Origin: an uncultured Bacteroidales bacterium
GTDB lineage: Bacteria > Bacteroidota > Bacteroidia > Bacteroidales > P3
Assembly: GCA_947167075.1 (NCBI GenBank)
Contig: CAMVGR010000013.1
Span: forward strand, 1-53,533
Reading direction: 5' to 3'
DNA: 53,533 nt
Part shown: positions 7,435 through 15,892 of the stretch, in pieces
Numbering within the stretch: position 1 is the stretch's first letter
Layout: each line of letters opens with the position of its first letter
The notes under the pieces: generated by a model
The model's input: only the letters and a program-made list of their open reading frames with translations
Database searches by the model: none
Told to the model about the DNA's origin: nothing
Made by a program: the position numbers and the translations under genes

Positions 7435-8325
7435 ATGCATAGATACCGCCAATATGTGCTACCCGCCGCCATTGTGCTTGGACTGCTCCTACACTCGGTG
7501 TGCGCACTGCTGGCTCCGATGGTTCCATTCCTAATTTTCACCATTCTATTCCTCACCTTCAGTGCTGTAGACCTGCGTCAGCTACGCCTACAAAAGATAG
7601 ACCTATGGCTGATGGCATACCAAGTAGTGGTGGCGACTGTTCTCTATATGGGGATCACTTGGGCAGGCGGAGGAAAAGTGCTGGCAGAAGGTATTATGAT
7701 GGGTGCCCTCACCCCCGTGGCGGCATCGTCGACGGTGGTGGCCTGCATGCTGGGTGCCAATAGGCAGACGATGACCGGATACTCGGTGATCGGCAACCTT
7801 TTCACTGCCATTGTAGCCCCCGTCTTCTTCACCCTCATCGGCGACCACCCCGAGCAATCGCTCGGCACCGCCTATCTGCTGATGCTGGGCAAGATAGGCT
7901 CCACCCTAGCCCTACCCTTCTTTTTAGCCTTGGCATTGCAGTTATTGTTGCCCAAGGTGAACCAGGCTGTGGCTCGCTACACATCGTGGAGTTTCTATGT
8001 GTGGGCTGTGGCTCTGCTGCTCACCATCGGGCAGACAATCCATTTCATCTTCAACCACGGCAGCGGAAACTGGCACATAATCGGAATACTCGGAGGGGCA
8101 GCAATGATCATCTGCATAGCCCAATTCAGATTGGGGCGGCAACTTGGCAAACACTATGGCGACCCAGTGAGCGGGGCGCAACTACTGGCACAGAAAAACT
8201 CGGCCATGGGGATATGGATGTGCGGCGTGTTTCTCACACCTCTCTCCTCCGTTTTTATGGCTTTCTATAGCGTATTCCAAAATCTATACAATGCGTGGCA
8301 ACTGGCCACATACAAGAAAAAATGA
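7435..8325 (+). CDS. Bile acid:sodium symporter (BASS) family transporter
   Basis: A 296-residue membrane protein with about nine or ten hydrophobic helices. The segment GALTPVAASSTVVACMLGAN followed by GYSVIGNLFTAIVAPVFF is the conserved family core, where two crossed broken helices bind Na+ and substrate. BASS members carry bile acids, pyruvate, pantoate or other organic anions; the substrate cannot be read from this sequence. The ATG lies 12 bases past the BFN stop, and the TGA overlaps the ATG of the HAD gene. Confidence 0.82.
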   Translation: MHRYRQYVLPAAIVLGLLLHSVCALLAPMVPFLIFTILFLTFSAVDLRQLRLQKIDLWLMAYQVVVATVLYMGITWAGGGKVLAEGIMMGALTPVAASSTVVACMLGANRQTMTGYSVIGNLFTAIVAPVFFTLIGDHPEQSLGTAYLLMLGKIGSTLALPFFLALALQLLLPKVNQAVARYTSWSFYVWAVALLLTIGQTIHFIFNHGSGNWHIIGILGGAAMIICIAQFRLGRQLGKHYGDPVSGAQLLAQKNSAMGIWMCGVFLTPLSSVFMAFYSVFQNLYNAWQLATYKKK

Positions 8326-9086
8326 TTAGAGCAGCTTTTTTTGACATAGACGGCACTTTGCTCAGTTTCAACACCCATCAGGTGTCGCCAGGCACCGTAC
8401 GGGCGTTCGACCGAATGCATCGTGCCGGCATACACACTTTTCTAAGCACCGGACGCCCCAAATGCATTGTGCCCCCAATGCCTATCGACTTCGAAGCATA
8501 TATCACCATGAACGGTGCCCTCGTTTTCACACCCGACACCATTCTGGTAAGCAATCCTATAGCACAGAAGGATCTCGAAAACTGGGTCGATTATGCAAAA
8601 GAGCAATCCCTCTGCACCATGGTATTCACCGATAAGGAGATGTATGTAAGCCAACTGAACCAGGTGGCTATGAAGCTGCGCGACCAGCTGGAGTTCCCCA
8701 TGCCTAAAGTGGTGTCGCCCGACGAATTATGCACCCTGCAGGCCTATCAAATCATTGCCATCATGCCCTCCGACCACGATAGTCAAGTTGCTACACTGAT
8801 GCCCCAATCGCGTCTACCACGATGGCACCCTGCTTTCACCGACATCGTGGCCGATGGAAACAATAAGGCTATCGGAATGGAAGCCATCTGTCAGCACTTT
8901 GGCATACGACAAGAAGAGACACTGGCATTCGGCGACGGGGCCAACGATATAGAGATGCTCCAGTGGGCCGCCATAGGTGTGGCGATGGGAAATGCAGACC
9001 CCATCGTGAAAGAACATGCCGACCGCGTCACCACCGACGTGGATCACGAAGGAATAGAAACAATGATAAACACACTCCTGTCATGA
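8322..9086 (+). CDS. HAD-superfamily phosphatase, Cof-type (class IIB)
   Basis: Cytoplasmic haloacid-dehalogenase phosphatase, 254 residues. Motif I is FFDIDGTLL with nucleophile D8 and acid D10. STGRP is motif II, and FGDGANDIEML near the C-terminus carries motifs III/IV. The C2B cap occupies the middle. Cof-type enzymes hydrolyse sugar phosphates or related metabolites; the substrate is unknown. The ATG at 8322 is chosen because it makes an ATGA overlap with the upstream transporter and puts DIDGT at the normal distance from the N-terminus; an in-frame start at 8295 would overlap the transporter by 31 bases. Confidence 0.93.
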   Translation: MIRAAFFDIDGTLLSFNTHQVSPGTVRAFDRMHRAGIHTFLSTGRPKCIVPPMPIDFEAYITMNGALVFTPDTILVSNPIAQKDLENWVDYAKEQSLCTMVFTDKEMYVSQLNQVAMKLRDQLEFPMPKVVSPDELCTLQAYQIIAIMPSDHDSQVATLMPQSRLPRWHPAFTDIVADGNNKAIGMEAICQHFGIRQEETLAFGDGANDIEMLQWAAIGVAMGNADPIVKEHADRVTTDVDHEGIETMINTLLS

Positions 9087-9298
9087 CCCCTCTCGAACAA
9101 CAACTGGAAGAAGCACAGCGGATGCTCGACAGCTATATCGACCTTGCCTCCGACCAAACAGACGACGAGGCATTTGTGGCAAGAGGAAACGGATTCTGCG
9201 ACAGGAAGTATAGCGATGAATTCATCGAAATGCAGATAGCACAACTCACAGCCCGTGTTGCCAATATAAAACAACGCATCGAGAACAATCCTAATTAA
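9083..9298 (+). CDS. Small coiled-coil protein of unknown function
   Basis: A 71-residue protein beginning MTPLEQQLEEAQRMLDSYID and ending with a helix rich in Gln, Arg and Ile. Two helices are likely, joined by the segment FVARGNGFCDRKYSDEF. The start at 9083 makes an ATGA overlap with the HAD gene, the same coupling seen between most genes of this run, which is the main reason to believe it is real. I do not recognise a family. It is followed by 78 bases before the next gene, so it probably closes the operon. Confidence 0.7.
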   Translation: MTPLEQQLEEAQRMLDSYIDLASDQTDDEAFVARGNGFCDRKYSDEFIEMQIAQLTARVANIKQRIENNPN

Positions 9299-9376
9299 TG
9301 TTAATATCGCATCGATGGACAACGAAAGGCATACATTTAGTATCTATAATAAAAAGTAATAAACGGATCTGAATAC

Positions 9377-11890
9377 ATGAGAGTCTACCCGACATACAAG
9401 GTGCTGAATCAAGTTATATTACTATTTCTTACGATGGCAGTTAGCAGTACTGTAGCAGCACAAAACACCCCCAAATATGGACATAGTGACCCTAGCGAGA
9501 TACATGATTGTGGCATATACCAATGGCCCGAGGTACAGTCGCCATGTCCAGAAGTGCAAATAAAGCAGAAGCACGACCACACCCCACAGAAACAGTATCG
9601 TGCACAAGGGTGGGACACCGTGGTGACCTGTGCACAGCAATCGCTGGTACTCTCTTGCATGCCCTATATGCCTGTGCAATTCTTCAATGGTAAATACACC
9701 GTCGACACTATTGCGTATAATCCCCCCGACACCACCTTCGCCATGGGTAACAAGATGCCTGTATCGACCGACGACGACTTTGCAACAGAAAAGACTGACC
9801 TACCATTCAGCTTTTTCTTCTTCGGAATAGAAAAGAAATCATTCGTATTAGGAGCCAATGGGCTGATCACCTTCGACACCACATCAGCCGGCAAGTACTG
9901 CCCATGGAAATTCAGTGCATCGCTACCATGGCCTGACAAAACAAAAGGTGCTCCATCGGGTCTAGGTTGCACTATTGGCAATATGCGCGATGCCATCTAC
10001 GGCATATACGAAGACACACACCCCATTGCGTCCTACCTCAATGGCGACCAAGGTATATATTACGGTGTACAGGACGAAACACCCTGCCAGAAAATCATCT
10101 GCTCATGGAACGGTATCCCCACATTTCCAGGGTCACGCAACAAAAACAATAGGTGCACCTACCAAATTGTCTGTTACGAAGGTTCAAACATCATCGAGAT
10201 CCATATTAAACGCCGTGGCATCAACTCGAAATGGCAAAACGGAAACGGTCTGATCGGAATACAGAATGCTACAGGTGAGCCACAGGAAAAGGGCGACGTT
10301 GAATCATCGACCCGACTGGTTGAAAATGGGGCTTGGCCCGACTATTGGCCCGAGAATGCCAACCTATTGACCGATAGCTTGGAAAACATTGCTTTCCGTT
10401 TCACGCCACAAGGCCGCACAGCCACCAGTTACCACTGGTATCGTATTTTTGACGATGGGCGCGACTCGGTAGACCTGCCTTCTATCATTGACGGTGTCAA
10501 CGACACGAATGGCTACTATATCCCGATGGGATTGGCCTCCACGACATGTCCCACGCTTACTACCGCTTCGGTGAGCCCCACCGTTGTGTCGAAATATGTT
10601 TTTCACCTCAAGTTCCGCAATGCTGCCGGACACATGTATAACCTATACGACACCATCACCATAGGCGTGGATACTTCTAAAGTACTAGTTCTGCGCCCCT
10701 CCAACGGCACTCCCACAGACCACCAAATGGACATTTGTGTGGGAAACAATGCCCAAATGATTATGGAGTTTCCACAGCTACAAGACACTTCGGAAGTGAG
10801 ATGGAACATTACTCGGATAGAAAACGGAGTGTCCATTCCCCTACCTGACAGCCTATTTAAATTCGGCAACATGTATGTGGATGAACAAACGGGGCTGAAA
10901 CGTATACCAGCCATACTCACACCCGATGCCCATTCCCTAACCGTAACGGGAAACGAAAGCGACTCAATATATATTCACATGAATGCAGACTTTGTCAGTG
11001 GATGCAATAATACTACTGATTTCCTAATACGCATATTCCCTTCGTACGACACCATAGAAGAACATGGGATATGCAAGGGAGATGTGTTCCACTGGGAACT
11101 GAATGGCAACGACTACACCACTGCCACTACTGCTCCTTTGGTTAAACTGTCGTCACAAAACGGATGCGATTCGATTGTACATCTCGACCTTAAGGTTTTT
11201 GACGTAAGCTTGACTATCGATGAGCACCGCGATTGCAAGCCCCTCACCTGGATCAATGGTAAAACATACTACAAAGACAACACCGAGACGATGGCCATGG
11301 ACACCGTGGTGCTGAGCAATATGTGGGGTTGCGACTCGGTTGTTCAGCTCGACTTCAAGATACAGCCGATGACACCCATTATTGATGCAGACCGATCTTA
11401 CTTCGACTATGACAATCTCGATGTAGTCCTTACTGATGTTTCAGAAGGTGGAAATGGACGCCGATGGATATTCCCCAACATACCAGAGCAAACTGATCCT
11501 ACCGTCTACTACACTATTCCATACGAACTGGATTCGGCTCGAATATTAATGATTGAAAGCAGTTCGTTCGGTTGCGTCGACACAGCAAAAATCACTATAC
11601 CCTTCCGTAGAGATGTAATATGGATGCCAAATATATTCACACCAACAGCGGAAGACAACAATCTATTCGGTTCAAAGAGCCGACACCTTTTGAAAGAACA
11701 GTTGAAAATATATAATCGATTCGGCATTTTGGTATTCAGTTGCGACGAGATAGACTGCCAATGGGATGGTACTGATTTTGAGGGAAGGGCATGTCCCCAA
11801 GGCACCTATGTATACATCATTAGGTACACTACCGAGTATAGCCCATTCGAAACAAGGATACTAAAAGGAACTGTCACAATCTTAGATTAA
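9377..11890 (+). CDS. Large secreted protein with gliding/T9SS C-terminal domain (paralogue 1)
   Basis: An 837-residue exported protein. A signal peptide covers about residues 1-29 (ends SSTVAAQ). A conserved N-terminal module has several cysteines and the segment YQWPEVQSPCPEVQIKQKHD. Residues about 560-690 hold two copies of a repeat ending in NGCDSIVHLDLKV / WGCDSVVQLDFKI, typical of Bacteroidota adhesin-like proteins. The last ~90 residues, from WMPNIFTPTAEDN through YNRFGILVF, CQWDGTDFEGRACPQGTYVY and the end ILKGTVTILD, are a gliding-motility-associated (CHU_C) C-terminal domain, a type IX secretion signal. The protein is probably secreted and attached to the surface. A close paralogue follows 11 bases later. 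Confidence 0.88.
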   Translation: MRVYPTYKVLNQVILLFLTMAVSSTVAAQNTPKYGHSDPSEIHDCGIYQWPEVQSPCPEVQIKQKHDHTPQKQYRAQGWDTVVTCAQQSLVLSCMPYMPVQFFNGKYTVDTIAYNPPDTTFAMGNKMPVSTDDDFATEKTDLPFSFFFFGIEKKSFVLGANGLITFDTTSAGKYCPWKFSASLPWPDKTKGAPSGLGCTIGNMRDAIYGIYEDTHPIASYLNGDQGIYYGVQDETPCQKIICSWNGIPTFPGSRNKNNRCTYQIVCYEGSNIIEIHIKRRGINSKWQNGNGLIGIQNATGEPQEKGDVESSTRLVENGAWPDYWPENANLLTDSLENIAFRFTPQGRTATSYHWYRIFDDGRDSVDLPSIIDGVNDTNGYYIPMGLASTTCPTLTTASVSPTVVSKYVFHLKFRNAAGHMYNLYDTITIGVDTSKVLVLRPSNGTPTDHQMDICVGNNAQMIMEFPQLQDTSEVRWNITRIENGVSIPLPDSLFKFGNMYVDEQTGLKRIPAILTPDAHSLTVTGNESDSIYIHMNADFVSGCNNTTDFLIRIFPSYDTIEEHGICKGDVFHWELNGNDYTTATTAPLVKLSSQNGCDSIVHLDLKVFDVSLTIDEHRDCKPLTWINGKTYYKDNTETMAMDTVVLSNMWGCDSVVQLDFKIQPMTPIIDADRSYFDYDNLDVVLTDVSEGGNGRRWIFPNIPEQTDPTVYYTIPYELDSARILMIESSSFGCVDTAKITIPFRRDVIWMPNIFTPTAEDNNLFGSKSRHLLKEQLKIYNRFGILVFSCDEIDCQWDGTDFEGRACPQGTYVYIIRYTTEYSPFETRILKGTVTILD

Positions 11891-11901
11891 AATATAAAAC
11901 A

Positions 11902-14400
11902 ATGAGGAAAGGTATACTACAACCAGCAATCATTTGTTTGCTATTAATGACAAGTGCAACGGCTGTTGCCCAGACATTTGGGCCAAGCGACCCTACTCCT
12001 AAATCGGAGTGTGGTGTATACCAGTGGCCGGAAGTACAATCACCATGTCCGGAAGTGCAAATAAAACAAAAACACGACCACACTGCCAAGCTCGAATACA
12101 GACAGCAAGGGTGGGATACAGCCGTAACATGCGACAACTATCAGATTGTTCTCTCTTGTATGCCATATATTCCTACTCAATTCTTCAATGGACAGTACAC
12201 CGTCGACACAATCCCATACAATCCACCAGATACCACTTTCTTCCTTGCCGGCAAAGGGACAAAGATGAACATCAAGAATGATGATGTTTTTGCCCCAAAT
12301 TCTGTAAAACTGGACTATCCTTTCTTTTTCTTTGGATTCGAAAAAAAGAGTTTCCGATTAGGTGATAACGGGTTAGTTACATTCTGCACAGATAGTGCAT
12401 ACAAAGCGGACGTGTCAGGCTCCGGTACCGATGATAGGTGTCCATACTCCTTTAGCAACCCTATTCCGTGGAGTGCACAAACAACACCTGAGTCTGGGTA
12501 TTTTAATCGAATGCATGATGCCATTTATGGTATATATCAAGACACCTACACTGGATTCGATGGAGCTTATATGAAAGGTAATGATGGTATATACTATGGA
12601 GTATTGGATAGCTTTCCATGCCGCAAGATTATTGCAAGTTGGAACAACATTCCAATATACAACGACTCATCCAAAAGAGAAACCTACCAAATTGTTGCTT
12701 ACGAAGGATCTAACATAATAGAGGTTCATATTAAGAAGCGCAATGGAGGAACCAGTACCAACAATGGAATAGGTGTTATTGGCATTCAGAATGCCACAGG
12801 AAAGAAGCAGGTAAAAGGAGATCCTGACACTCCCACTCAACTAGTGGTGAAAGATTCGCCAGCAGCCTTCTATCCTAAAGGGAGAAATACATATAAAACC
12901 AGTGAGAAAGAGACAGCATACCGTTTCACCCCTCAAGGAAGAACCGCTGTCACATACAATTGGTACCGTATTTTTGATGATGGAAGTGATTCTATCGAAC
13001 TTACTACCGACCAAAACGACACCAATGGCTACTACACACCTATGGATGGCACCTCTACATGTCCAACATTGACCACTGCAACTGTAAATCCCACTACGGT
13101 TTCCAAATACGTATTCCACCTTCGATTCCGTAATGCCAACAAAGACATGTATGATCTGTACGACACCATTGTGATCGGGGTAGATACAGCCAATACAACC
13201 TATCTGCATCCTAAAGGGATGCCAACAACAACAAATGAGCTCAGTATTTGTGCAGGGGCGGCTGGTCAGCTTCAATACACAATCCCCAAAATGCAAGTAC
13301 CTACCAATATGGTATACTCTGTTTATCGTGTCAGTATGGGGAATAAAATAGACATCGACACAAACGATGCCTTGGAGATAGGAGAATTATATACCGAACT
13401 AGACAAGAAGCACCAAAATATTACCCTTAAATCGACATTGCCGACGGAAGGTGTCATGCAGAACAAAATAGATTCTATCTACATCAATCTCAGTGTTGAC
13501 TATATCAGTGGCTGCACCAATCATGGATCTATATTGGTGAAAATTTACCCGACATTTGACACTACAGAAGACAAGACTATCTGTAAGGGGGAAAAATACT
13601 ACTGGGAAGCCACAGGCCAAGAGTACGCTGCCACAACATCATTGACGGCAAATCTTAAATCAACACCAGGATGCGACTCGACCGCACACCTCAACCTCAC
13701 CGTGTTGGATGTCAGCCATACCTACGACCATATCAATGCATGTAAACCCTACACCTGGATTAATGGTATTACTTATGAAAACACCAACTCAGCCACTTCA
13801 TCTTCAGACACAGTGGTATTGAAAAACTCTTGGGGATGCGACTCGATTGTACAATTGGACCTTAAAATGTACCCCCTTGTGGCACAAATACAAGCAACAC
13901 GCAATCATTTTACATACGACAATCTAGATGTAGAGTTGAATGATATTTCCTCCAACAGTAATTCACGTACTTGGCGCCTGCCCAACGGCATCACCAGCGA
14001 AGAATCGTCGATCAGATTCACCATGCCTACCAATCTCGATTCTGCCGATATATGGTTGATTGCACGCAGTTCGTATGGGTGTGTCGATTCTGCCCAAATA
14101 GTTATACCATTTAGGAAAGAAACATTTTGGGTTCCAAACATATTCACCCCCGAACAGCAGAACGAGAACAACACGTTCAGGGTAATTGGCAAAAACATCT
14201 TATGGCAGAAAATGTATATCTATGATCGCGCAGGACGTCTCATATTCGAGTGCGATGGTGTCGACTGTGCATGGGATGGTCATGATAAAGACGGTAGGAT
14301 ATGCCCGCAGGGAACCTACGTTTATTACTTGATATACACAAACGAATACGAACCGAAACGACAGTATACCAAGAAAGGGACTGTCACCCTAATAAGATAG
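11902..14400 (+). CDS. Large secreted protein with gliding/T9SS C-terminal domain (paralogue 2)
   Basis: An 832-residue paralogue of the preceding protein with the same order: signal peptide to about residue 24 (SATAVAQ), the cysteine-bearing module with YQWPEVQSPCPEVQIKQKHD, the YRFTPQGRTA..YNWYRIFDDG block, two GCDS repeats, and a CHU_C-type C-terminal sorting domain (WVPNIFTPEQQN, CAWDGHDKDGRICPQGTYVY, KKGTVTLI). Identity is high in the first ~130 residues and at the C-terminus and lower in the middle, as expected of an old tandem duplication. The DNA appears more AT-rich than that of paralogue 1. Its stop lies 8 bases before asd, so transcription probably continues into it. Confidence 0.88.
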   Translation: MRKGILQPAIICLLLMTSATAVAQTFGPSDPTPKSECGVYQWPEVQSPCPEVQIKQKHDHTAKLEYRQQGWDTAVTCDNYQIVLSCMPYIPTQFFNGQYTVDTIPYNPPDTTFFLAGKGTKMNIKNDDVFAPNSVKLDYPFFFFGFEKKSFRLGDNGLVTFCTDSAYKADVSGSGTDDRCPYSFSNPIPWSAQTTPESGYFNRMHDAIYGIYQDTYTGFDGAYMKGNDGIYYGVLDSFPCRKIIASWNNIPIYNDSSKRETYQIVAYEGSNIIEVHIKKRNGGTSTNNGIGVIGIQNATGKKQVKGDPDTPTQLVVKDSPAAFYPKGRNTYKTSEKETAYRFTPQGRTAVTYNWYRIFDDGSDSIELTTDQNDTNGYYTPMDGTSTCPTLTTATVNPTTVSKYVFHLRFRNANKDMYDLYDTIVIGVDTANTTYLHPKGMPTTTNELSICAGAAGQLQYTIPKMQVPTNMVYSVYRVSMGNKIDIDTNDALEIGELYTELDKKHQNITLKSTLPTEGVMQNKIDSIYINLSVDYISGCTNHGSILVKIYPTFDTTEDKTICKGEKYYWEATGQEYAATTSLTANLKSTPGCDSTAHLNLTVLDVSHTYDHINACKPYTWINGITYENTNSATSSSDTVVLKNSWGCDSIVQLDLKMYPLVAQIQATRNHFTYDNLDVELNDISSNSNSRTWRLPNGITSEESSIRFTMPTNLDSADIWLIARSSYGCVDSAQIVIPFRKETFWVPNIFTPEQQNENNTFRVIGKNILWQKMYIYDRAGRLIFECDGVDCAWDGHDKDGRICPQGTYVYYLIYTNEYEPKRQYTKKGTVTLIR

Positions 14401-14408
14401 ACACAGAA

Positions 14409-15395
14409 ATGAAAATAGCAGTAGTCGGTGCTACCGGACTGGTGGGACGCACAATGCTCGAAGTGCTAGAAGAGCGCGGATTTGGCAACGAACAAATCAT
14501 AGTGGCTGCATCAGAAAAATCGATCGGAAAAACAATAGATTATGCAGGACGTAAACTAAGTGTAGTAAGTGTGGAGGATGCCATCGAGTCCGCACCAGCC
14601 TATGCCATCTTTTCTGCTGGGGCCACAGTTTCCCGCAAGTATGCTCCCATGTTTGCCGGAAAAGGGACCACCGTTATCGACAACTCGTCCGCATGGCGAA
14701 AAGACCCTGACAAGCCATTGGTAGTGCCAGAGATCAACATCGATGTAGTAAAACCCACCGACCGTATTATCGCCAATCCCAACTGCAGCACCATACAGAT
14801 GGTATTGGCCCTATCCGCATTGCAACGCCGATATGGTATCCGACGCCTCGTGATTGCAACCTATCAAAGCATTACCGGTACAGGCATCAAAGCCGTCCGA
14901 CAGTTGGAGGCAGAAGAACGGGGCGAAACTCCCGCTGAGATGGCCTACCCCTACCCTATCCATCGCAACCTATTTCCTCATGGGGGCGATTTCCAACCCG
15001 ATGGCTACACAACCGAAGAGCAGAAACTAATAGATGAAACTCGAAAGATATATTCCGACCCCTCTATAGCCATCACCGCCACGGTGGTGCGAGTGCCCGT
15101 AGTGGGAGGCCATAGTGAGGCTGTCAATGTCGAGCTTCGCAATGAATACACACTCGAAGAAGTCAGAAAGCTCATTGCTGCCACACCCGGAGTGATACTG
15201 TACGACGATCCCGCACAAAACCATTACCCCATGCCAATTCTCGCCCACCACAGAGACGAAGTGTGGGTAGGCCGCCTGCGTCGCGATCTGTCCCAACCAC
15301 GCACCCTCAATATGTGGGTGGTGGCCGACAATATCCGAAAGGGTGCTGCTACCAATGCCATTCAAATCATGCAGGAACTAATAAAAAGAAGATAA
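14409..15395 (+). CDS. asd: Aspartate-semialdehyde dehydrogenase
   Basis: Second step of the aspartate pathway to lysine, diaminopimelate, threonine and methionine: reduction of aspartyl phosphate with NADPH. 328 residues. The Rossmann start is VVGATGLVGRTML. NPNCSTIQM carries the catalytic cysteine, and VPVVGGHSEAVNVEL carries the conserved histidine. The ATG at 14409 places the Rossmann strand at residue 2; longer in-frame starts would overlap the upstream gene. It ends in TAATG overlapping the start of the gldH-like gene by one base. The location between surface-protein genes and a gliding lipoprotein gene looks like chance operon mixing rather than a pathway link. Confidence 0.95.
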   Translation: MKIAVVGATGLVGRTMLEVLEERGFGNEQIIVAASEKSIGKTIDYAGRKLSVVSVEDAIESAPAYAIFSAGATVSRKYAPMFAGKGTTVIDNSSAWRKDPDKPLVVPEINIDVVKPTDRIIANPNCSTIQMVLALSALQRRYGIRRLVIATYQSITGTGIKAVRQLEAEERGETPAEMAYPYPIHRNLFPHGGDFQPDGYTTEEQKLIDETRKIYSDPSIAITATVVRVPVVGGHSEAVNVELRNEYTLEEVRKLIAATPGVILYDDPAQNHYPMPILAHHRDEVWVGRLRRDLSQPRTLNMWVVADNIRKGAATNAIQIMQELIKRR

Positions 15396-15880
15396 TGAAA
15401 ACCAAATTATTCCATATTGCAACTGTCGCTCTATTACTCCTAACCCTCGGTGCGTGCAACGATGGTAAAACCATTTGCGACGAGACCATCACCTTTGAAA
15501 AGAATACATGGAATCGTTTCAAGCCAGAACAAATCGACTTCGATGTGAAGAATGTTGAGGACTACTACAATATCGACCTCACAGTGCAAATCGATACCGC
15601 TGTATATCGATACGACGAATTCCCAATCATGGTCATACTGACCAATGAATACGGTGAGGAACGCCAATTCTTCCACGAAATAAAAATGAAAGAGAACAAT
15701 CGCTGGCGAGGCGAACAGGAAGGCAAACTACGAGCTATTAAAGGTCGTGTACGCAGCTACTTCACATTCAACCACGTTGGCGAACAGAAGATGCATATCA
15801 GCCAGTTCACCAGCCAGTTCGACCTTGAAGGTATACACAGTATCCAGTTGGAGATAGAGAAAGCCAAACTCGATATCTAA
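15395..15880 (+). CDS. gldH: GldH-like gliding motility lipoprotein
   Basis: A 161-residue lipoprotein: hydrophobic leader, lipobox LGAC with Cys at 21, then a single beta-rich domain. The pattern of W near the start of the mature chain (NTWNRF), RWRGEQEGKLRA in the middle and the end FDLEGIHSIQLEIEKAKLDI matches my recollection of GldH (DLEGI...L.IEKA). GldH is a lipoprotein needed for gliding in Flavobacterium and is present in many type IX secretion organisms. The two secreted proteins with T9SS-type C-terminal domains just upstream support the call. The assignment rests on pattern rather than alignment, so a different small lipoprotein family is possible. Confidence 0.6.
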   Translation: MKTKLFHIATVALLLLTLGACNDGKTICDETITFEKNTWNRFKPEQIDFDVKNVEDYYNIDLTVQIDTAVYRYDEFPIMVILTNEYGEERQFFHEIKMKENNRWRGEQEGKLRAIKGRVRSYFTFNHVGEQKMHISQFTSQFDLEGIHSIQLEIEKAKLDI

Positions 15881-15892
15881 ACCTATGCCTCG

